In this document: in pieces, positions 11,201-26,200 of the stretch | How the letters are laid out: each line of letters starts with the position of its first letter | Numbering within the stretch: the stretch's first letter is position 1 | DNA from: Paraescarpia echinospica | Taxonomy: Eukaryota > Annelida > Polychaeta > Sabellida > Siboglinidae | Length of the DNA stretch: 64,000 nt | Reading direction: 5' to 3' | Assembly (NCBI GenBank): GCA_020002185.1 | Contig: CM034532.1 | Span: 32,888,820-32,952,819, forward strand | The notes under the pieces: model-generated | Seen by the model: only the letters and a program-made list of their open reading frames with translations | Told to the model about the DNA's origin: nothing | The model's database searches: none | Program-made: the position numbers and the translations under genes

Positions 11201-14200
11201 TAAAATAAAGATGTACGTTTGACATAATTATAAAGGCCCTTTCAAAAATTTTAAAGTTTGGCTTTTTTATTTTAACATGCAATCAGTTAGCAGTGTGAAA
11301 CTACAGCAGACTCTAGCCAATACACATATTATTATGAGCCCTTAACCATTTCCATCCACAAAAATACTGAGTTTCAAATTGTAATCTTATCCCACATACA
11401 GTACACAAATCACTACAATGTTGAGATTTATTTTTGATGCACACTTTCACAATGATGCTGCAGTTCAGCAACATGTAAAAATACAACTGACTGGCATATG
11501 GCAAAGAAACTGAACTGTGACTCCCTCATAATGACATGCATTGGCTACATGTTTCCTACAAAGATTTACAAGGATGTATTGAATATCAACGATGATGAAT
11601 GTCGACCACTCACTTTTTGGGATCAGCGCCGATGAAGTATGCATTGGCAGTCTCCGAGAAGGCGACAGCGAGGGGTATGGAATCAGATATACCTATAGTG
11701 AGAGGGCTGGGACCTCGGGAACAGCCATAGGGTGCTGACGTCGTGTTGAAGGCGACACTGTTGAGACTGGGCACGCTGTCCGTCCGAGCCATCTCGGCCA
11801 CGGTCGGACTTGAACGCTGGGTACTCCTCAGTGCTGCCATCTACAGCACGGACAGTCAGTCAGACATCGGTCAGCACTGACATGTCTAACAACTAGTGCA
11901 ATTCTAACTGTATTCCTCCATCAACCATCTAATGTAATACAAACAGTATATTATCTATGCCATTATCAGATTACTTCATTGTAAATGTTGGCAATATAAT
12001 GACTGATTCAGATCATGTAGCAGATATTTAGAAAACAACCAATGCCAAAAAAAGCAAATCATTAAAGCGGTTCTTTGTAGGCTAATATACATTCGAGATG
12101 TACTGTATCAAAACGTGATAATTTCCCATAAGTGCTTTCTTTACTACTCATGTCTTGCATGTTTATGCATCATTTTGGTGTAATCTGTGCAAAAAGCCAA
12201 TAAATAATTGTGTTTACGAGAATAATTTTGAACTTGCTGCCACATGGATGATTAAATATGCAGCTCGAGTATAATGAATATTCATCCACGCGCAGTGAAA
12301 CACACAGGTGACATCACACACACAGTCAACATGTCAGATTTCGAGGTGAGTTGTTGCACGCAATGGCTTTTTAAATCAGCAATTCATAAACATAATGTAT
12401 ACCGACAGCTACTTTTAACAATGCAGGAAGCTTACGCATTGCTTATTTATCCTGCTTCTAATGCCATCTATCAGGTAACTTTTCGTTTAAGTATAATTAT
12501 AACATCTGACCCATCAATCCGACTGCCCACGCCGGGGCGGGGGCGATGGCAGCAGTCGGGTTGGGTCTGTGTGTCTACGAGTCTTGCCTTTCCAGTCAGG
12601 TGTTTTTGAAAAGTCCCCGTTTCCTCACTTATTTGAACCGAAACATGAAATTGTGAGATTCGTATGTTCACAGATTATTTCTAATGCTACAGCTATGATT
12701 GTTAGTAAACCTGGCTGGCTTGTCATCATTCAATATACAAGTTTTAGATTTGTTAAAAAGTACACAATACCGTGTTGCCACGGAATTTGTGAAGCACGAA
12801 CTTTGGACACCAGCAGATCTGCACTCTAGTATACATAAGTTTTTATCCATGAATATATATATAAAAAATCTAATAATAGATCAAATCAAGCTGATATTAA
12901 TAGTACATGTACTCGCTAAAAAACCATACAAATTAAACATTTATTTTTGACACGTTAATATAAAGTTATCAGTAGGTCCCCTTATTGGGACCTGAGCCTA
13001 GGACCAAGGAAAATTATTTACTTAACTTAATTTCTTTTCCATTTAGCCAGCTGTACACTTAGTGATAAGTCCCATAAGCTAATATCTAAACTTAATTAAT
13101 ATGCAGTGTTGGATTAGTTAACTCATATTTAGGCTCAGTTTCCTAAATTCAACTTTGTTTATTTGCAGGAATATTTTATCATCAACAGTTTGAAAATAGC
13201 TGAGCAGATGGAAATAGGTAATTGAAGAGCTCCACTCAACAGTGCCATTAACTGGACAATGATTCACCCGACATAGGATGGTGCCTGACTTTTTTCTGCC
13301 CCATTCTGTTCTGTGCGACAGCTACTGGGAAATTGTACATCACTATTGTGTTTCAAATGGATGTGCACATCTAATAGCTTTGTGTATCAAAATGCATAAC
13401 AGTGCTATTAATTGGACAATGTGTTAACTGACACAGTAGTGAAGAAGGTGTCTGACTTTGTTCAGCCACATTAGTTCCGTGTGGCTTCTGCTAGGAATAT
13501 GCACATCACTATGTTTCAAATGGATTTGTGCAATTGATCAATTTGTGCATCCAAATGCACCACATCCCATCATTATGTTGCAAAATAGGAGTACATAATA
13601 AAATGTATGCTTTCATATGCTCATCATGTTTGGATTGTGCATATTATTCCAAATTTATTTAATCTTTTACTCTAAATGATGGACAGAAATTGCATTCCCA
13701 GTACAAACTAAAACATGAATCTAGCTGAGGTATGTCCCTTGTTGTTACACTGATGTAATATATTTAAATATTTTATTGACCGGTGGCATAATGGACTCAC
13801 TTATAGGTTTAGGCTAAATCTTGATATAGTATAACTCTTCAGCAGGTAGTTGGGATTATAGTTAGTGTGAATGAATGGTGTGCTTGGTTAGTACGGTACA
13901 GTGCATAAGGTCTACTGTGATTACAAAAGTAATGCTGTTGTTTTATATATCCATAACAAAACTGTTAATGTTGTATATGCCGAAATGTGGGCTCTGTCAT
14001 CCAGAGGTACAGGAGACCAGCATGGGCTCAGTTACAGGCCTGGCCTTGGGATGTAGAGCTCACATTTCTCTCTCTTTAACTTAATCTCTATAATAAACGT
14101 CATTCATTTGGCCTTATTTCATCACTATTCATGACTTGTGTTGGTGATTGCAAGATCTACATTTTTAAAACGAAAATTAAACCCTATGTAGATAGGTAAA

Positions 14201-17200
14201 TAGATAACTACTTATGATATTTTAATATTGTACATTATCTCATGTGATATATAATGTTGTAGTTGTACATACTGCTTATGGAAATAGCAGCAGGGTTTAT
14301 GGTGCAAACAAAATGGTTTCATTATTGAATGTTTCTCAGCTTCAAAAAGTTTTTGTTCTTTAAACGTTTCATTAAAACTAAACTTAAAAATGTATAGCCA
14401 GATGTACCTACTGAAAAAGGAACATGATAGTACCATAGGTGAGGTTCTGTATGTGTTTTGATATTCCAACAAAACAATGTCAATCATTCAATATGTCATC
14501 GATCATCAATGACAATGTCATACGATGGCTTCGTGAGTGGAGAGTTGGTGTTTTTTTTTAAATCAATCCGTCTGTCATGAGCTGTCGCTATGTGCATTCT
14601 CCGTTTATTCCACATACTTTTTCTTCTTTTCTTTGCCGATTCTGTGATATAAACATCAGCTGGTTCACGTTCCCTTTAGATAATTTTATCGGTCACGACT
14701 CATTCTCATGGCAGCAAATAATCCAAATACATGTTGTTGACGTTTTTCTTGCATCTATTAACTTGGCGTAGTTAATCGAAGCCTGACGGACAGTCCCGAA
14801 TATTTACGAGCATGCCTTATATGGATCGTGAAGGCGTAGCCAAAAAGAAAACTTTGGGTACGCGGAGTTATTTTATTTATGTAGTATCAGGATAATTAGT
14901 GATTAATAAAATAAATCCTAATGAAATAAAAGACAGCGAATTACATGAAATAATCATATTAACAGGATTACTTAATAATTGCATACATTACAAAGAGATT
15001 AAAAAATTCTCAAAGAATTGCTTTAATAAAGAAATTTTGAAGTTAGAAGTGTCTATCAGACATCAAAGCAGTGAACTGGCTAGTTAACCAGTTTGCTATG
15101 GTGCCAGTCACTCAACTTAGTTAAACATGAAATGAGATACAGAAACGACTTTAATCAGATTAACCTGTCAGTGAAATAATGGACCGGTCTGATAATACAT
15201 TACCAGGAAAGTTTGTTCTGGGAGTGATGATATACTACCAGGAAAGTTTGTTCTGGGAGTGATGATATACTAACAGGCAAGTTTGTTCTGGGAGTGAGAT
15301 GATATACTACCAGGAAAGTTTGTTCTGGGAGTGATGATATACTAACAGGGAAGTTTATTCTGGTAGTGAGATGATATACTAACAAGAAAGTTTGTCCTGG
15401 GAGAGAGATGATATACTAACAGGGAAGTTTGTCCTGGGAGCAGGTCTTGGCACCGGGGGGCCTGGTAGGAGGGCACCACTAGTCGGGGTCTGTGAGCGTC
15501 TTCGGCCAGTCCCTTGAGGTGAGGCATCAATGGGACTGTCAAGGAAGAAGTCACTGCAGCCTGAAACACAGGTTCTAGTTCTGTAACTTAACATCATGCT
15601 ACCTTTCACAAAGGTCCACAGCACAGTTCAGGGTCATGTACATGTACTTGAGTATATTTTTTTAGTATTTGTACTTGGGTTTTTCAAATGACAAGTACTT
15701 GTACTTGGTCAATTGTACTTGCCAAATTGTAAAGTACATCTTGAGTACATAACTTCAGTATTTAGTACACAAAATAATACTTCTCTACTGTTTTGTCTGT
15801 GTGATGTTTAACATTAAATGCCCATCCTGATTATATCAATAAATAAAGCTATATATTTTCAAAATATTAATAATTGGCACATGAATACTATTTTTACTGT
15901 TGTTCTTTACAACAGAAATGCACTTGGACTTATGTATCTGACCTTGTGTACTTGTATTATTTTTGTTTTGAAATATCTGTACTTGTACTTCACCTAATGT
16001 ACTTGTACTTGACAATATTTGGCATTGTACTTGACCAAATGTACTTTATCCCAACCTGGTCCACAGCAATTAAAAACTGATGCACACACATGCAATGATA
16101 TGTCATATGTCAACAGTATTTGGCAGATATAGGTTTCATTGCACATTGATGCCTCGCTTGGATAGACATCAGGCTATACTGTATGTGTGGCCTGATGCAC
16201 CAACCGACACAAAGAGGACAAGTGTACTGCACACTGCCTTCTGTTATGCCTGACCTGTGATGTATGTGCTATAAAGGTTCCTCTATACATGTCCGTCTGT
16301 ATGTGCACATATGTGCATACACACGTGTGCACGTACGAACACATTTCCCACTAATTAAAACACCTCTAGCAGTCTATCTTTTTGAAAGGCCATTTTCAAA
16401 TAATCTACCTTTCTTGATATTCATTATTCTTTTTTCAAACATATGAACACAAATATATTTAGAAAGAAACGAGTAGTGTGCCAATGAAGTACCTGGCGTG
16501 GGCGTGGACATGGCACTAGTTTGTGAACTCATCACAGACGCTGAACTGTTCTTACGTAAACCAAGACCCGGGAAGTTGTACATGCCACCTCCACTAGGTG
16601 ACGGGTCATTGGACAGTCCAAAGAGATCTAGGCCAAGCAGGTCTTGACTTGGTTTCCCTCCCGCTCTGAAAATGAACCAAACTGTTCAGAAACTGATCTA
16701 TGGTATTCCAGTATTAGCTATCATTTTGTCAAAAATATAAATATGGGAGTTGACTAATATGTTTTAAAATGTCATTCTTGTGCATGCATGTTTCTATAAA
16801 AAGCTATAAAAATGGCTATTTTTACAATGATAAACCTCTGCCATCATTAAAATAAAGAATAGAAATGTTCTGAACTACATTTGAATATTACGTGTAGCTA
16901 ACAATTCAACATAATAAGTTATCACTATTTTAAAACTCTAAACTGAAATAAAAAATTGCAAAGACATTAAAATTCATGGATCTCCAGCAAACATTACTAC
17001 CTGGTTGCAACACAGTCAAAGTAGACATTTTATGTGAATCCAGCAATCTAACTGCCAAATATATAAGTAAATCTGGAACACAACAGTGTCACATGCTTGT
17101 AGCATTTCTAGAACATGATGACTTCAGGGTTTACATGCAACATGTATTTATAAAAAACATTACAGAAAAAATGCTTATATAAATATTAAGAATCGTACAT

Positions 17201-20200
17201 AACCATAGCAACAAAACACGGCTTCCATGCTAAAGTTGCACTGCACTAATTCTAAGTTACTATAATCAAGACCTAAACTATTTACGTACAAATGCTAGAA
17301 AGACCTATAAATATTTATTCACTATTATCACAAACATAGTATGGCTCTGAAGTCAATTGCATTAATGACCACATACGTCAATTATTGATGGTATGAAAAG
17401 TTAAAACATGCAGTAGGATGTACCACACTCTATATTTTACATTAAAATAATAAATTATAAGAATGAAACAGAAATGTAGACAGACATCAAGACTGCGACT
17501 AGACATGCATGAACAAAGAGCTACGTATGCGAGCCAGCAACACTACCTGTATACATGCTTGTTTCCCGCAGTAAATGCAGGTCCCTTGTAACTATCATAT
17601 GACTTATATGTAAGTGCTCTACAAGAAATCATGGAAGTTCATCTGTGAAACTTATATGTAACTAACTGTGTCAAGCATAAAGCAGTGGCAACTGTGTCAC
17701 CAGACAGTACCAGAGGCAGCAGTTCCATGTTAGTTCAATGCATTTTGTACCACCACATTAGTTCAGTAAATTTTGTACTACCATACTTGTTCAATAAATT
17801 GTGCACCTCATTGTTAGTCAATATTGTGCTAGACATAAGCCTGCAGTGACAGAAAGAAGTTTGCACATTCCTAATAGAATACATTTTAGCAGACAAGCTA
17901 CATTGACTCCTTCTATACAACAGATGTTCAAAACATGTTAAACAATTCTTACAACAGTTGAAGCGTGCATGGCAGAATTAGTGGTTTTAGTGCAAAGCTT
18001 AGCCATTATATCAGCACACGCACACTCACCCACACAGATTCAGAGATGTAAGATCACCACTTACTTCAATGTTTCCGAGACTGATACCGAGCGTTTCATG
18101 TTATTACTCTCCATCGTTGGTGTTTGCCGTCTCTGCAACGGAGTCATTTCATCATTCACATTACCATATTTTGCTGCATGGGAACTCTGTGATTTTTTGT
18201 CTGAAGTTAACGACACAGGTTTCATGTGAAAAATCATACTTTAATTAACTGCCATATCTTAAAAATGGGCCAAGTGGCCCTGAAGTCTTTTATCTAATAC
18301 GTCTATATGTGACCCCGGCTGACCAAGTGAGTGATAAGTCGGAAAAATTGTAACATTGTTTTCTTACATCCTTGTAAAGATTTGGTAGGGTGCTTTACAC
18401 GGTTTCAAAAATATGACTGCTACAAAAATTTGCAAAGTTATGGAGCATTGAACATGGTAGGGATCAAAAAGTGAAAATGAAGAAAACGGCTGTTGAAGTT
18501 TTACATTATATATGCAAATGGATTGCATGGAAATATTACATGCACAACATTCAAATGTGGCACACAGTATGTAATATGTATCTTATGTTGCAATAATACA
18601 CTGGAAGTACAAATGTGCTGCTACAAAGACTTATCAAGTTATGCCAAATTATGTCTATGTGTAAAACTAAGAGGATAGATTATTTGAGAGCAAATGGTAG
18701 ACTCACTGTTTGACACAGTTTAAAACCTACAGGCAACTGTCCAGTTTAACAGGGGTCTAGTGGCTTAATGCTGTCTGTTGACACAAGCTACTGCCAGTGA
18801 CCAATTACAGATTAGTCACAGTTTCCATCAAACAATAGCAGGCAGAAAATCTTAGCTCCACAGCTGGGTGTAATACACAACCAGAGCCACCACTGATTCA
18901 TGGTCAAGTAGATGACTCACGTCTATCTCGGCCCTTGTCGATCTCGGCCCATCGATCTCGGCCCACGTCGATCTCGGCCCACATATTCGACCTATTTATT
19001 TTGTAAATTAGTTACTTGTACAATGTATGCCGTCGATCTCGGCCCACCTAGGATTCATGTAAAGTGTAGTTTTTATTGTAAATAAGTTGATTGTATAAGG
19101 TATGTCATCGATCTCGGCCCATGTCGATTTCGGCCCACTACCATTTCAAAGTTAACTACAGCAGGATATAGTTTTATTGTGAATTAGTTTATTGTATGAT
19201 ATCGGCCCACCTATTTAGTTGTAATTTAATTAACGATAGTTGTTCGGGGATGTGTGTAACGATATATGCATTATTTTGTTGAGCAGATCCTTTCATGTGA
19301 TGTGTCTTTGATTTGTGTGCCGTACAAATGTGTTGCGGCCTTAGTAATTTGCTTGCTTCTCTGCATTGTTTCAATGAGCATATAATGTTATGGTGTTTAT
19401 CTTTCTTTTGTGTGTTGTAAGTACTTGTTGAGTCCGCAGAGGCATTACTAATCGGCTTGATGCTCTTGCATTTTTACACTGAACAGATCCTTTCATGTTA
19501 TTTGTCTTTGATTTGTGTCTGTTCAGAAAGTGTGACCACAGCAGTCCGCTTGCTGCTCGCACTGGTTCATTGAGCAGATGTATTGTTTAGTAAATAGTAA
19601 GAATTTCCATTATCCACAGGCGAAGTTAACGCTTTGTTTCTTCACACTTGCCCACTGTACACAGTACATCGGAACAAAGCTTCCGACTTCTGCATTTACT
19701 GGATCATGAATGTTTTGAATGAAGATGTGAGCAGATCTTGCGTGTCAAGTCTTCCTGTGAAGTATAAAACGGTTCAGGGTAGCTTCTTATATCTATCTTG
19801 CAAAATTTGTTATTTCTTGTTTATTTAACAGACCTTCATTAATAGGTACAGAACAATTCTGTAGGGATAGTAAAACACAAGCAACCCAGCTAAAAAAACA
19901 GGTTCCCGGAACGTTACCAGAATGTGTGTGTGTGCGTGTGTGTGCGTGTGTGTATGTACTATTTAAATCGAGGAAAGGAACCAAGGCTAGCCTCACCCCT
20001 TAGTACAGGAAATCAGGAGAACAACAACTATTTATTTCCCATTTCTACATATACTCACCTATTCTGATAGCATAGAAACCTATGTAATCCCCAGGATAGT
20101 CATCATATGGAAACAAAAATTCGTTAACCTAAATATAACACTATGCTAACGTTTGCGGAACGTTATGTGTTTGCTGGGAATAAATTGAAATAAACAAGTT

Positions 20201-23200
20201 TCTCGTAATTAATTCTAGTTCAATTCATTACTTAGGTTGCTGCCGGTGAATTGAAAAATTTTGCAATTTCATAGAACAACCACGTGAAATATATTCGTAC
20301 TATTGCTGTTAGATTTGTTATCTCCTATATGTTCTATGCCCATATCTCCAACAGCTTAGGCCTAAGGCACGGTCAGTACTGGTACGGGTACCGTTTCTAC
20401 AATCCACCAATCCCGACACTGGAATTAGCATACATGGGCTTAAAATGTTTTAGGTGTTCTAGATAGCCAATGAGGGCGTGTGACAGGGTGTGACTCTTTG
20501 AATAGATGATTACTGCAGCCAATCACAGCATGGTGCAGGTGTTGTGTTTCTATAAATAATGCGATACTATAGTAGAAAGGCTACTCACAACTCATTAGCA
20601 ATGCCGCCGTTACACCCTTGCGTTGAATGCCACAGAAGAGTACAGATAAATTCCAAAGCCGTGCAGTGCGAATCCTGCGAGAAGTGGTGCCACATAAGAT
20701 GCGGAACCAGAATAGATGCCACGACATACCAACTGATAGTAGAAGGTAATATTGATCTATTTACTATCGTTGTATTATGGCCTAGGTAAACAAATGGCTC
20801 ATTTTTATAATGAAGTTATCAAGTCATTATACATGTTAAGTTTTAAAAATGCCAATGCTGGAGATTTATACGTAAATCGGAGGGTTTCGAAAACAATTCT
20901 TGGAAAAATCGGAGGATCTAAGAAAATCGGGCATTTATACGTCAATCGGAGTAAAATATCACGAAAAGCACTTTCATAATACGGTAACAGCCAAATTTGA
21001 GTAAATTGGAGAGTCTTGTGGTATAAGGAAATTGTGCGTATTCAGTCTCGGCATCAGGGAATTATGGAATTGGATTTAAATCAGTGCATTTGACGAAAAT
21101 GGTCATAAATTAGCTTTCCAAATGTGTTAAACTAAACAAATTAAAAAACGTGGACAAGTAAACCAAATATAATTATTTTTGGTGCAACTTGCATATAAGG
21201 ATCAGAACTTAGCATTGTAATTGGCGATAGTAGAGAACCTGCGGCCGCAAGCGCGGTTTATGATGCGTGTCTAAAACTTATATGAACTGTCAGCTACAGA
21301 TAATACCCAAGAAGAGTATAGTTAAACGATAGTTGTTGTCTAGTCAACGCAAAGTGTGATTTAAACAACCTCTTTGTTGTCCGTGCAGCCTTGGTCCATC
21401 ATTGCAGCGATTGCAACTAACTCGCTGGCTTTATCAGACCACAAAGCATTTCCTTTGTTTCACTGACCACTTTCTGTTGATCCAGTCAACAAGTCAGCCG
21501 GAAATAAAATTACATCATAAACTACCCTTTTCAAGTAAGCCTGTGGGTTTAGTGATTGCCTATAATAATTATAGTACACACAGTTCAGCCATAAAACATC
21601 CTGTTGTATTTGGTGGGTCGTTTTAAGGTCGCGTTGAGCTTCACTGGCGATGTCAGTCGTGCATGGCTGTGTCGCCCGAGATTTCGTGGTTGAGTTGTTG
21701 AGTCTCCGTCTACGTCGACTGAGCGAATTCGACACAGATCGACATCGCCATCCAGATCGCCGGCTCCACCGAGAGCGCCGACGCTATCCAGATCGATATC
21801 GCCGTCCAGATCACCGACTCCACCGAGATCGCCAACTCCACCAAGAGCGCCGACGCTATCCAGATCGCCGACTATACCAAGTGACGTGACGTATGTCGTG
21901 CCACTAAACACGCCACCACCAGAGGATCGGTCAGGAAAGCCCATTCCAATGGACATTGATGATGGCTTAGTGGATCTGGAGTTCTCTGCGCCACCAAGAC
22001 CAGCCGATCTCCAGGAATCGTCGATTGCAGATCCTGATCCAGCGGATATGAGTGCTAGTAGCACTAGCGGTGCCGTGAGCTACAGGATCGTCACAGACAT
22101 CTACTCTTCGCCACGGATCTTCAGCTGGACCTGCTAGAGAAGGCGAAGACGTTCTACGTCGTCCGCCAGCCGTTTACCCAGTTATTTACTGTAAACGGGT
22201 TTGTTCGACAAGATGGCTGTACAAAGCAACTCCCACTTGCGATGTGTGTCATGTCATGCCGACGCAAGAGTGACTACACAGCGGTTTTCAGAGAATTGTC
22301 TGCCATGCTGCCACGTCGACGAGTGGAGTGCATGGTGCTCGACTTCGAGGATGCGACGTGGAGAGCTGCTCGGGTCGTCTTCCCAGCCATGGAGTTGAAG
22401 GGGTGCGCCTTCCACTTCACGCAGGCGATCTGGAGGCGCATCCAGGAGTGCGGTCTGCAAGTCCCCTACGCCAGTGACGACGGCACCTTCAAATTCCTTT
22501 GGAAGGTCATGGCGTTGTGCTTCCTCCCAGCGCAGCACATCACGCCGATCTTCCGCCGACTGGAACTGGAAGCGACAGCCGCGCTGACTCCGCTTCTACA
22601 GTACGTCGGCCGCACCTGGATAGAGAGCAACATCTGGCCACCAGCATGCTGGAGTGTGTACTTCCAGTCCGTCCGAACTAACAACGACCTCGAAGGCTGG
22701 CACACTCGTCTGAACGCCAGATGATGGTGGCGTTGCTGTACGACGAGTCCAGCGTGATCCCCGTCCAGTTTCGGCTGGTCTCCGACGGAAAGTTGCGGAG
22801 GCACCAGAAGAAGGTGTTCGTCGACCTTCAGCGGAAGATCTTCGGCTACTGGGAGGAATACGAGCGTGGCGACCGCACTGCTCTTCAACTCCTCCGAGCA
22901 TGTGCCCGCCTGTACGGCCCACGCGTGTAGAAAGATAGAGCGGGATTGTCGAGTTGTAATACTGACATGTATTCTATATGGGTATGCAGTACCGACTGCA
23001 TTTTTTAACGTACAATAATTCTAGGGGTGCATTTTTGGTATTATTATCACTTAAGTAACTTTTATAAAGAATATTATATCTGTTTAGAAGTTTTTTGTAT
23101 TATAATATAAGTCACATTGTAAGCGTAGGTAAAGATTATATGCAGAATGTGATACTGTTGTGTACTATATAGTTCATGGGTAAAAGTATTGAGTATATAC

Positions 23201-26200
23201 TTGGTTAACTTTATTGCAATTTTTGCGTGAGTTCTACTATTATTGTGATTGGGCGTGGTGCTCAACAAGAGTTTTCTTAATACTTTCTTTGGTGTTGTTA
23301 GATATGTCACAAATGTGAATAGTGTGTATATGTAATGAGTCTCTGTACATATATATATAATTGTTGTTTTCATTCATAATAAACGGTTTGGTATTTATAT
23401 CACATGATTACGTTTTGATATATTCCTGTACAACTACACGTGTATTATTATTAAATGTATATACAGGTGTATATGTATGTATATATATATATATATATAT
23501 ATATAATTATAATATATCCACCCCATCCCCTGGTTGCAGTACGAATAATGCCATCCTAAAAAAGTTAGGCCGGCCGAGATCGACGCCATAGTAAGCTTAA
23601 AATCAAACCAAAGGGCAGCATTTAATTTGTTGACGAATACATTGCACAAGAAACTAATTTATAAATTTATTGCACACACAACAAATACACGAATCCTAGG
23701 TGGACCGAGATCGACGACATACATTGTACAATAAACTAATTTACAAACTAAATAGGTCGAATATGTGGGCCGAGATCGACGTGGGCCGAGGTCAACATGG
23801 GCCGAGATCGACGGGCCGAGATCGACGAGGGCCGAGATCGACGGACACCAAGTAGATTAGCTAAATGCACCAACTAAAACAATACACAACATGTGAGTGA
23901 CAGTGTCCAGAGTGAGGCCTAAGCAGTGTCCTCATTGCTGAATAGATCAATTAAACCTGCCAAGTGGGTGACATTCTGCACAAGTGTTCATTAATCCTTA
24001 GTGATTGTTCAGAATACCAGATTGACCACATACCTAAACAAAGCGAATGTAATAGGTGAAGTACAGGCAGTGTTCAAATAGGGGTATTGGTTGAATTGTA
24101 TTTGTCTCAACGCAAAAGGCTTTATTGTGCCTTCATCGATTATAAGAAAGCATTTGATTTAGTAGACCGGTTCTCCCTGTGGTCTAAGATAATTTCATAC
24201 GGTATTAATTATACGGACAGACACCTACAGTCACCAAACTTCACATCATATATCCACAACACCTATTCTACACATACACAATTATCACGTGATCAAAAAA
24301 TTGGCGAAGTTATGGAGCGGCTGACCAAATGAGTGATAAGTCAAAAAAATTGTAACATTGTTTTCTTACATTCTTGTAAAGGTTTGGTAGGGTGCTTTAC
24401 ACGGTTTCAAAAATTATGACTGCTACAAAAATTGGCAAAGTTATGGAGCATTGAACATATGGTAGTGGTCAAAAAGTGAAAATTAAGAAAACGGCTGTTA
24501 AAGTTTTACATTATATATGCAAATGGATTGCATGAAAATATTACATGCATGACATGTAATATTTCCATGCAATCCATGTTATGTTATGTTGCAATGATCC
24601 ACTGGAAGTACAAATGTGCTGCTACAAAGACTTATCAAGTTATGCCAGATTATGTCTTCATGTGTAAAACTAAGAGGACAGATTATTTGAGAGCAAAAGG
24701 TAGACTCACTGTTTGACACAGTTTAAAACCTACAGGCAACTGTCCCGTTTAACAGGGGTCTACTGGCTTAATGCTGTCTGTTGACACAAGCTACAGCCAG
24801 TGACCAGTAACAGTTTCCATCAAACAGTAGCATGCAGAGAATCTTAGCTCCACAGCTGGGTGTAATACACAACAAGTGATAAATATATGACACACTGGAA
24901 GTACAAATGTGCTGCTACTAAAATGTATAAAGTTATGCCAGATTATGTCTTTATGTATAAAATTAAGAGGACAGATTATTTTAGAGCAAAAGGTAGTCTA
25001 ACAATTTTTTTTTTAAATGGGTCAGCTCGACGGTGATAGACCGTTTAAAATTGAAGCCTTTGTAAAACTTTTGTCTCGACTTCACCGAAGGCGGTGTCCT
25101 GCTGTCAGAACTTCGAAGGTGTTACTCACCTAACTTACAAATATATAGGGAGCTAATGGAGAGGCCCATCATAATCCATAGCACTACAAAATGAAGTATC
25201 TGAAAGTCACACTTCATATACTGAGTGACACATCTCGTACTGTCTCTCTGCACTGTCGCAATGTCCAATAGTTTCCTATCACAACCCTCGTGTACAATAT
25301 ACCAAAGCTATATGTCCAACACCACAACATATGTATTATCATTGGATAGGTAAGCAGCTTGGAGCAGCAGAAAATGAAGCATACAAAAGTTACACTGCAA
25401 ACAATGACATGCATTCTCAAAATGTGATTCATTCAAAAATTAGTGCTATATAATAGTAGTTTGTCAAAATGTAAACAAACTCAAAGACAGTTGCAGCTTA
25501 CTGTCCACCAAGCAGTAGCAGAGCAGTTTTATAATAATAATAATCCACAAGTTAAGTGGCAGTGATCTTCCTTTTATCATTCATGTGATGTTTATTGTGA
25601 GCAGGGCAAACAAATGGTTATCATACGTAGACAGGTACAGAAAGACACTGAAATTTTCTATAAAAAGAACACGTCTGCCTATCAATAGCATGTATTTCCT
25701 ATTGTTGCTGTTTCTGCCGGGCAGAAACAGTTTCTGCCCGGCATAAATCAAACAACCCTGTAGGTAATTAATAATCAAATGTTTTTTGGTGAATCATAGT
25801 TACAGATCATTAAGGGTTATGATGGAAGTAAAATGTTTACACGTTTATTGTTCACTGAAAAAAACAGCTCCACAGAACTAATTATAGTTATTGTTAAGAT
25901 GTTTAACCTAGTTCCATTATCTGACATTGTGCCAACAGATTGGTGTATTGGAATCATTAAGCCTATATAATTATTATATAAACATAGCAGCAGACACTGG
26001 GACAGTGTGACTGCTGCCTGGCTAAATGGATGCAATGGTGCTTTGAAGTTAGTTCTTCTGCCAACTATCCTTTTCACACAAGCCTATAGGTTTAGTAGCT
26101 GCCAGCACACTACTGAGCCTAAACTACCATGCAGGTGTGAAAAAAGTGCTGATGTACTTGAACTTGACAGTGTTCAGATAGGGGTATTGGTTGAATTGTA

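Larger units (their letters stand above)
18914..23848 (+). mobile_element. Mutator-like (MULE) DNA transposon, 4.9 kb, probably inactive
   Basis: It is bounded by the 9-bp duplication CAAGTAGAT, a size typical of MULEs. The long inverted ends carry repeated GTCGATCTCGGCCC: left at 18920-19130, right at 23560-23846 as GGGCCGAGATCGAC, sharing the spacer TATTCGACCTATTTA and CCTAGGATTC. Inside are a PHD-like finger exon (20601-20745), a Ser/Arg/Pro-rich region (21700-22136) and a MULE transposase region (22150-22930). The coding part is GC-richer than its surroundings. It lies inside repeat copy A in FCHO intron 16, so it arrived later. Confidence 0.85.
18261..24317 (+). mobile_element. GGGCCAAGTGGCCC-family repeat, copy A, split by a Mutator-like element
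   Basis: It starts AAAAATGGGCCAAGTGGCCC and continues CTAATACGTCTATATGTGACC, as in the other copies. It is interrupted at 18913 by the 4.9-kb Mutator-like element and resumes at 23849; the uninterrupted sequence can be seen in copy C at about 28060-28110. The right part holds a reverse transcriptase fragment at 24075-24215. It ends where copy B begins. Confidence 0.8.

Noticed and set aside
15200..15624. Open frames with repeated [15 protein letters not shown]
   Set aside because: They are the 35/36-bp minisatellite read through from FCHO exon 19; only 15421-15560 is coding.
21585..22064. 159-residue Gly/Asp-rich open frame on the - strand
   Set aside because: It is the reverse of the RSPTPP-coding repeat in the Mutator-like element; no splice or start context.
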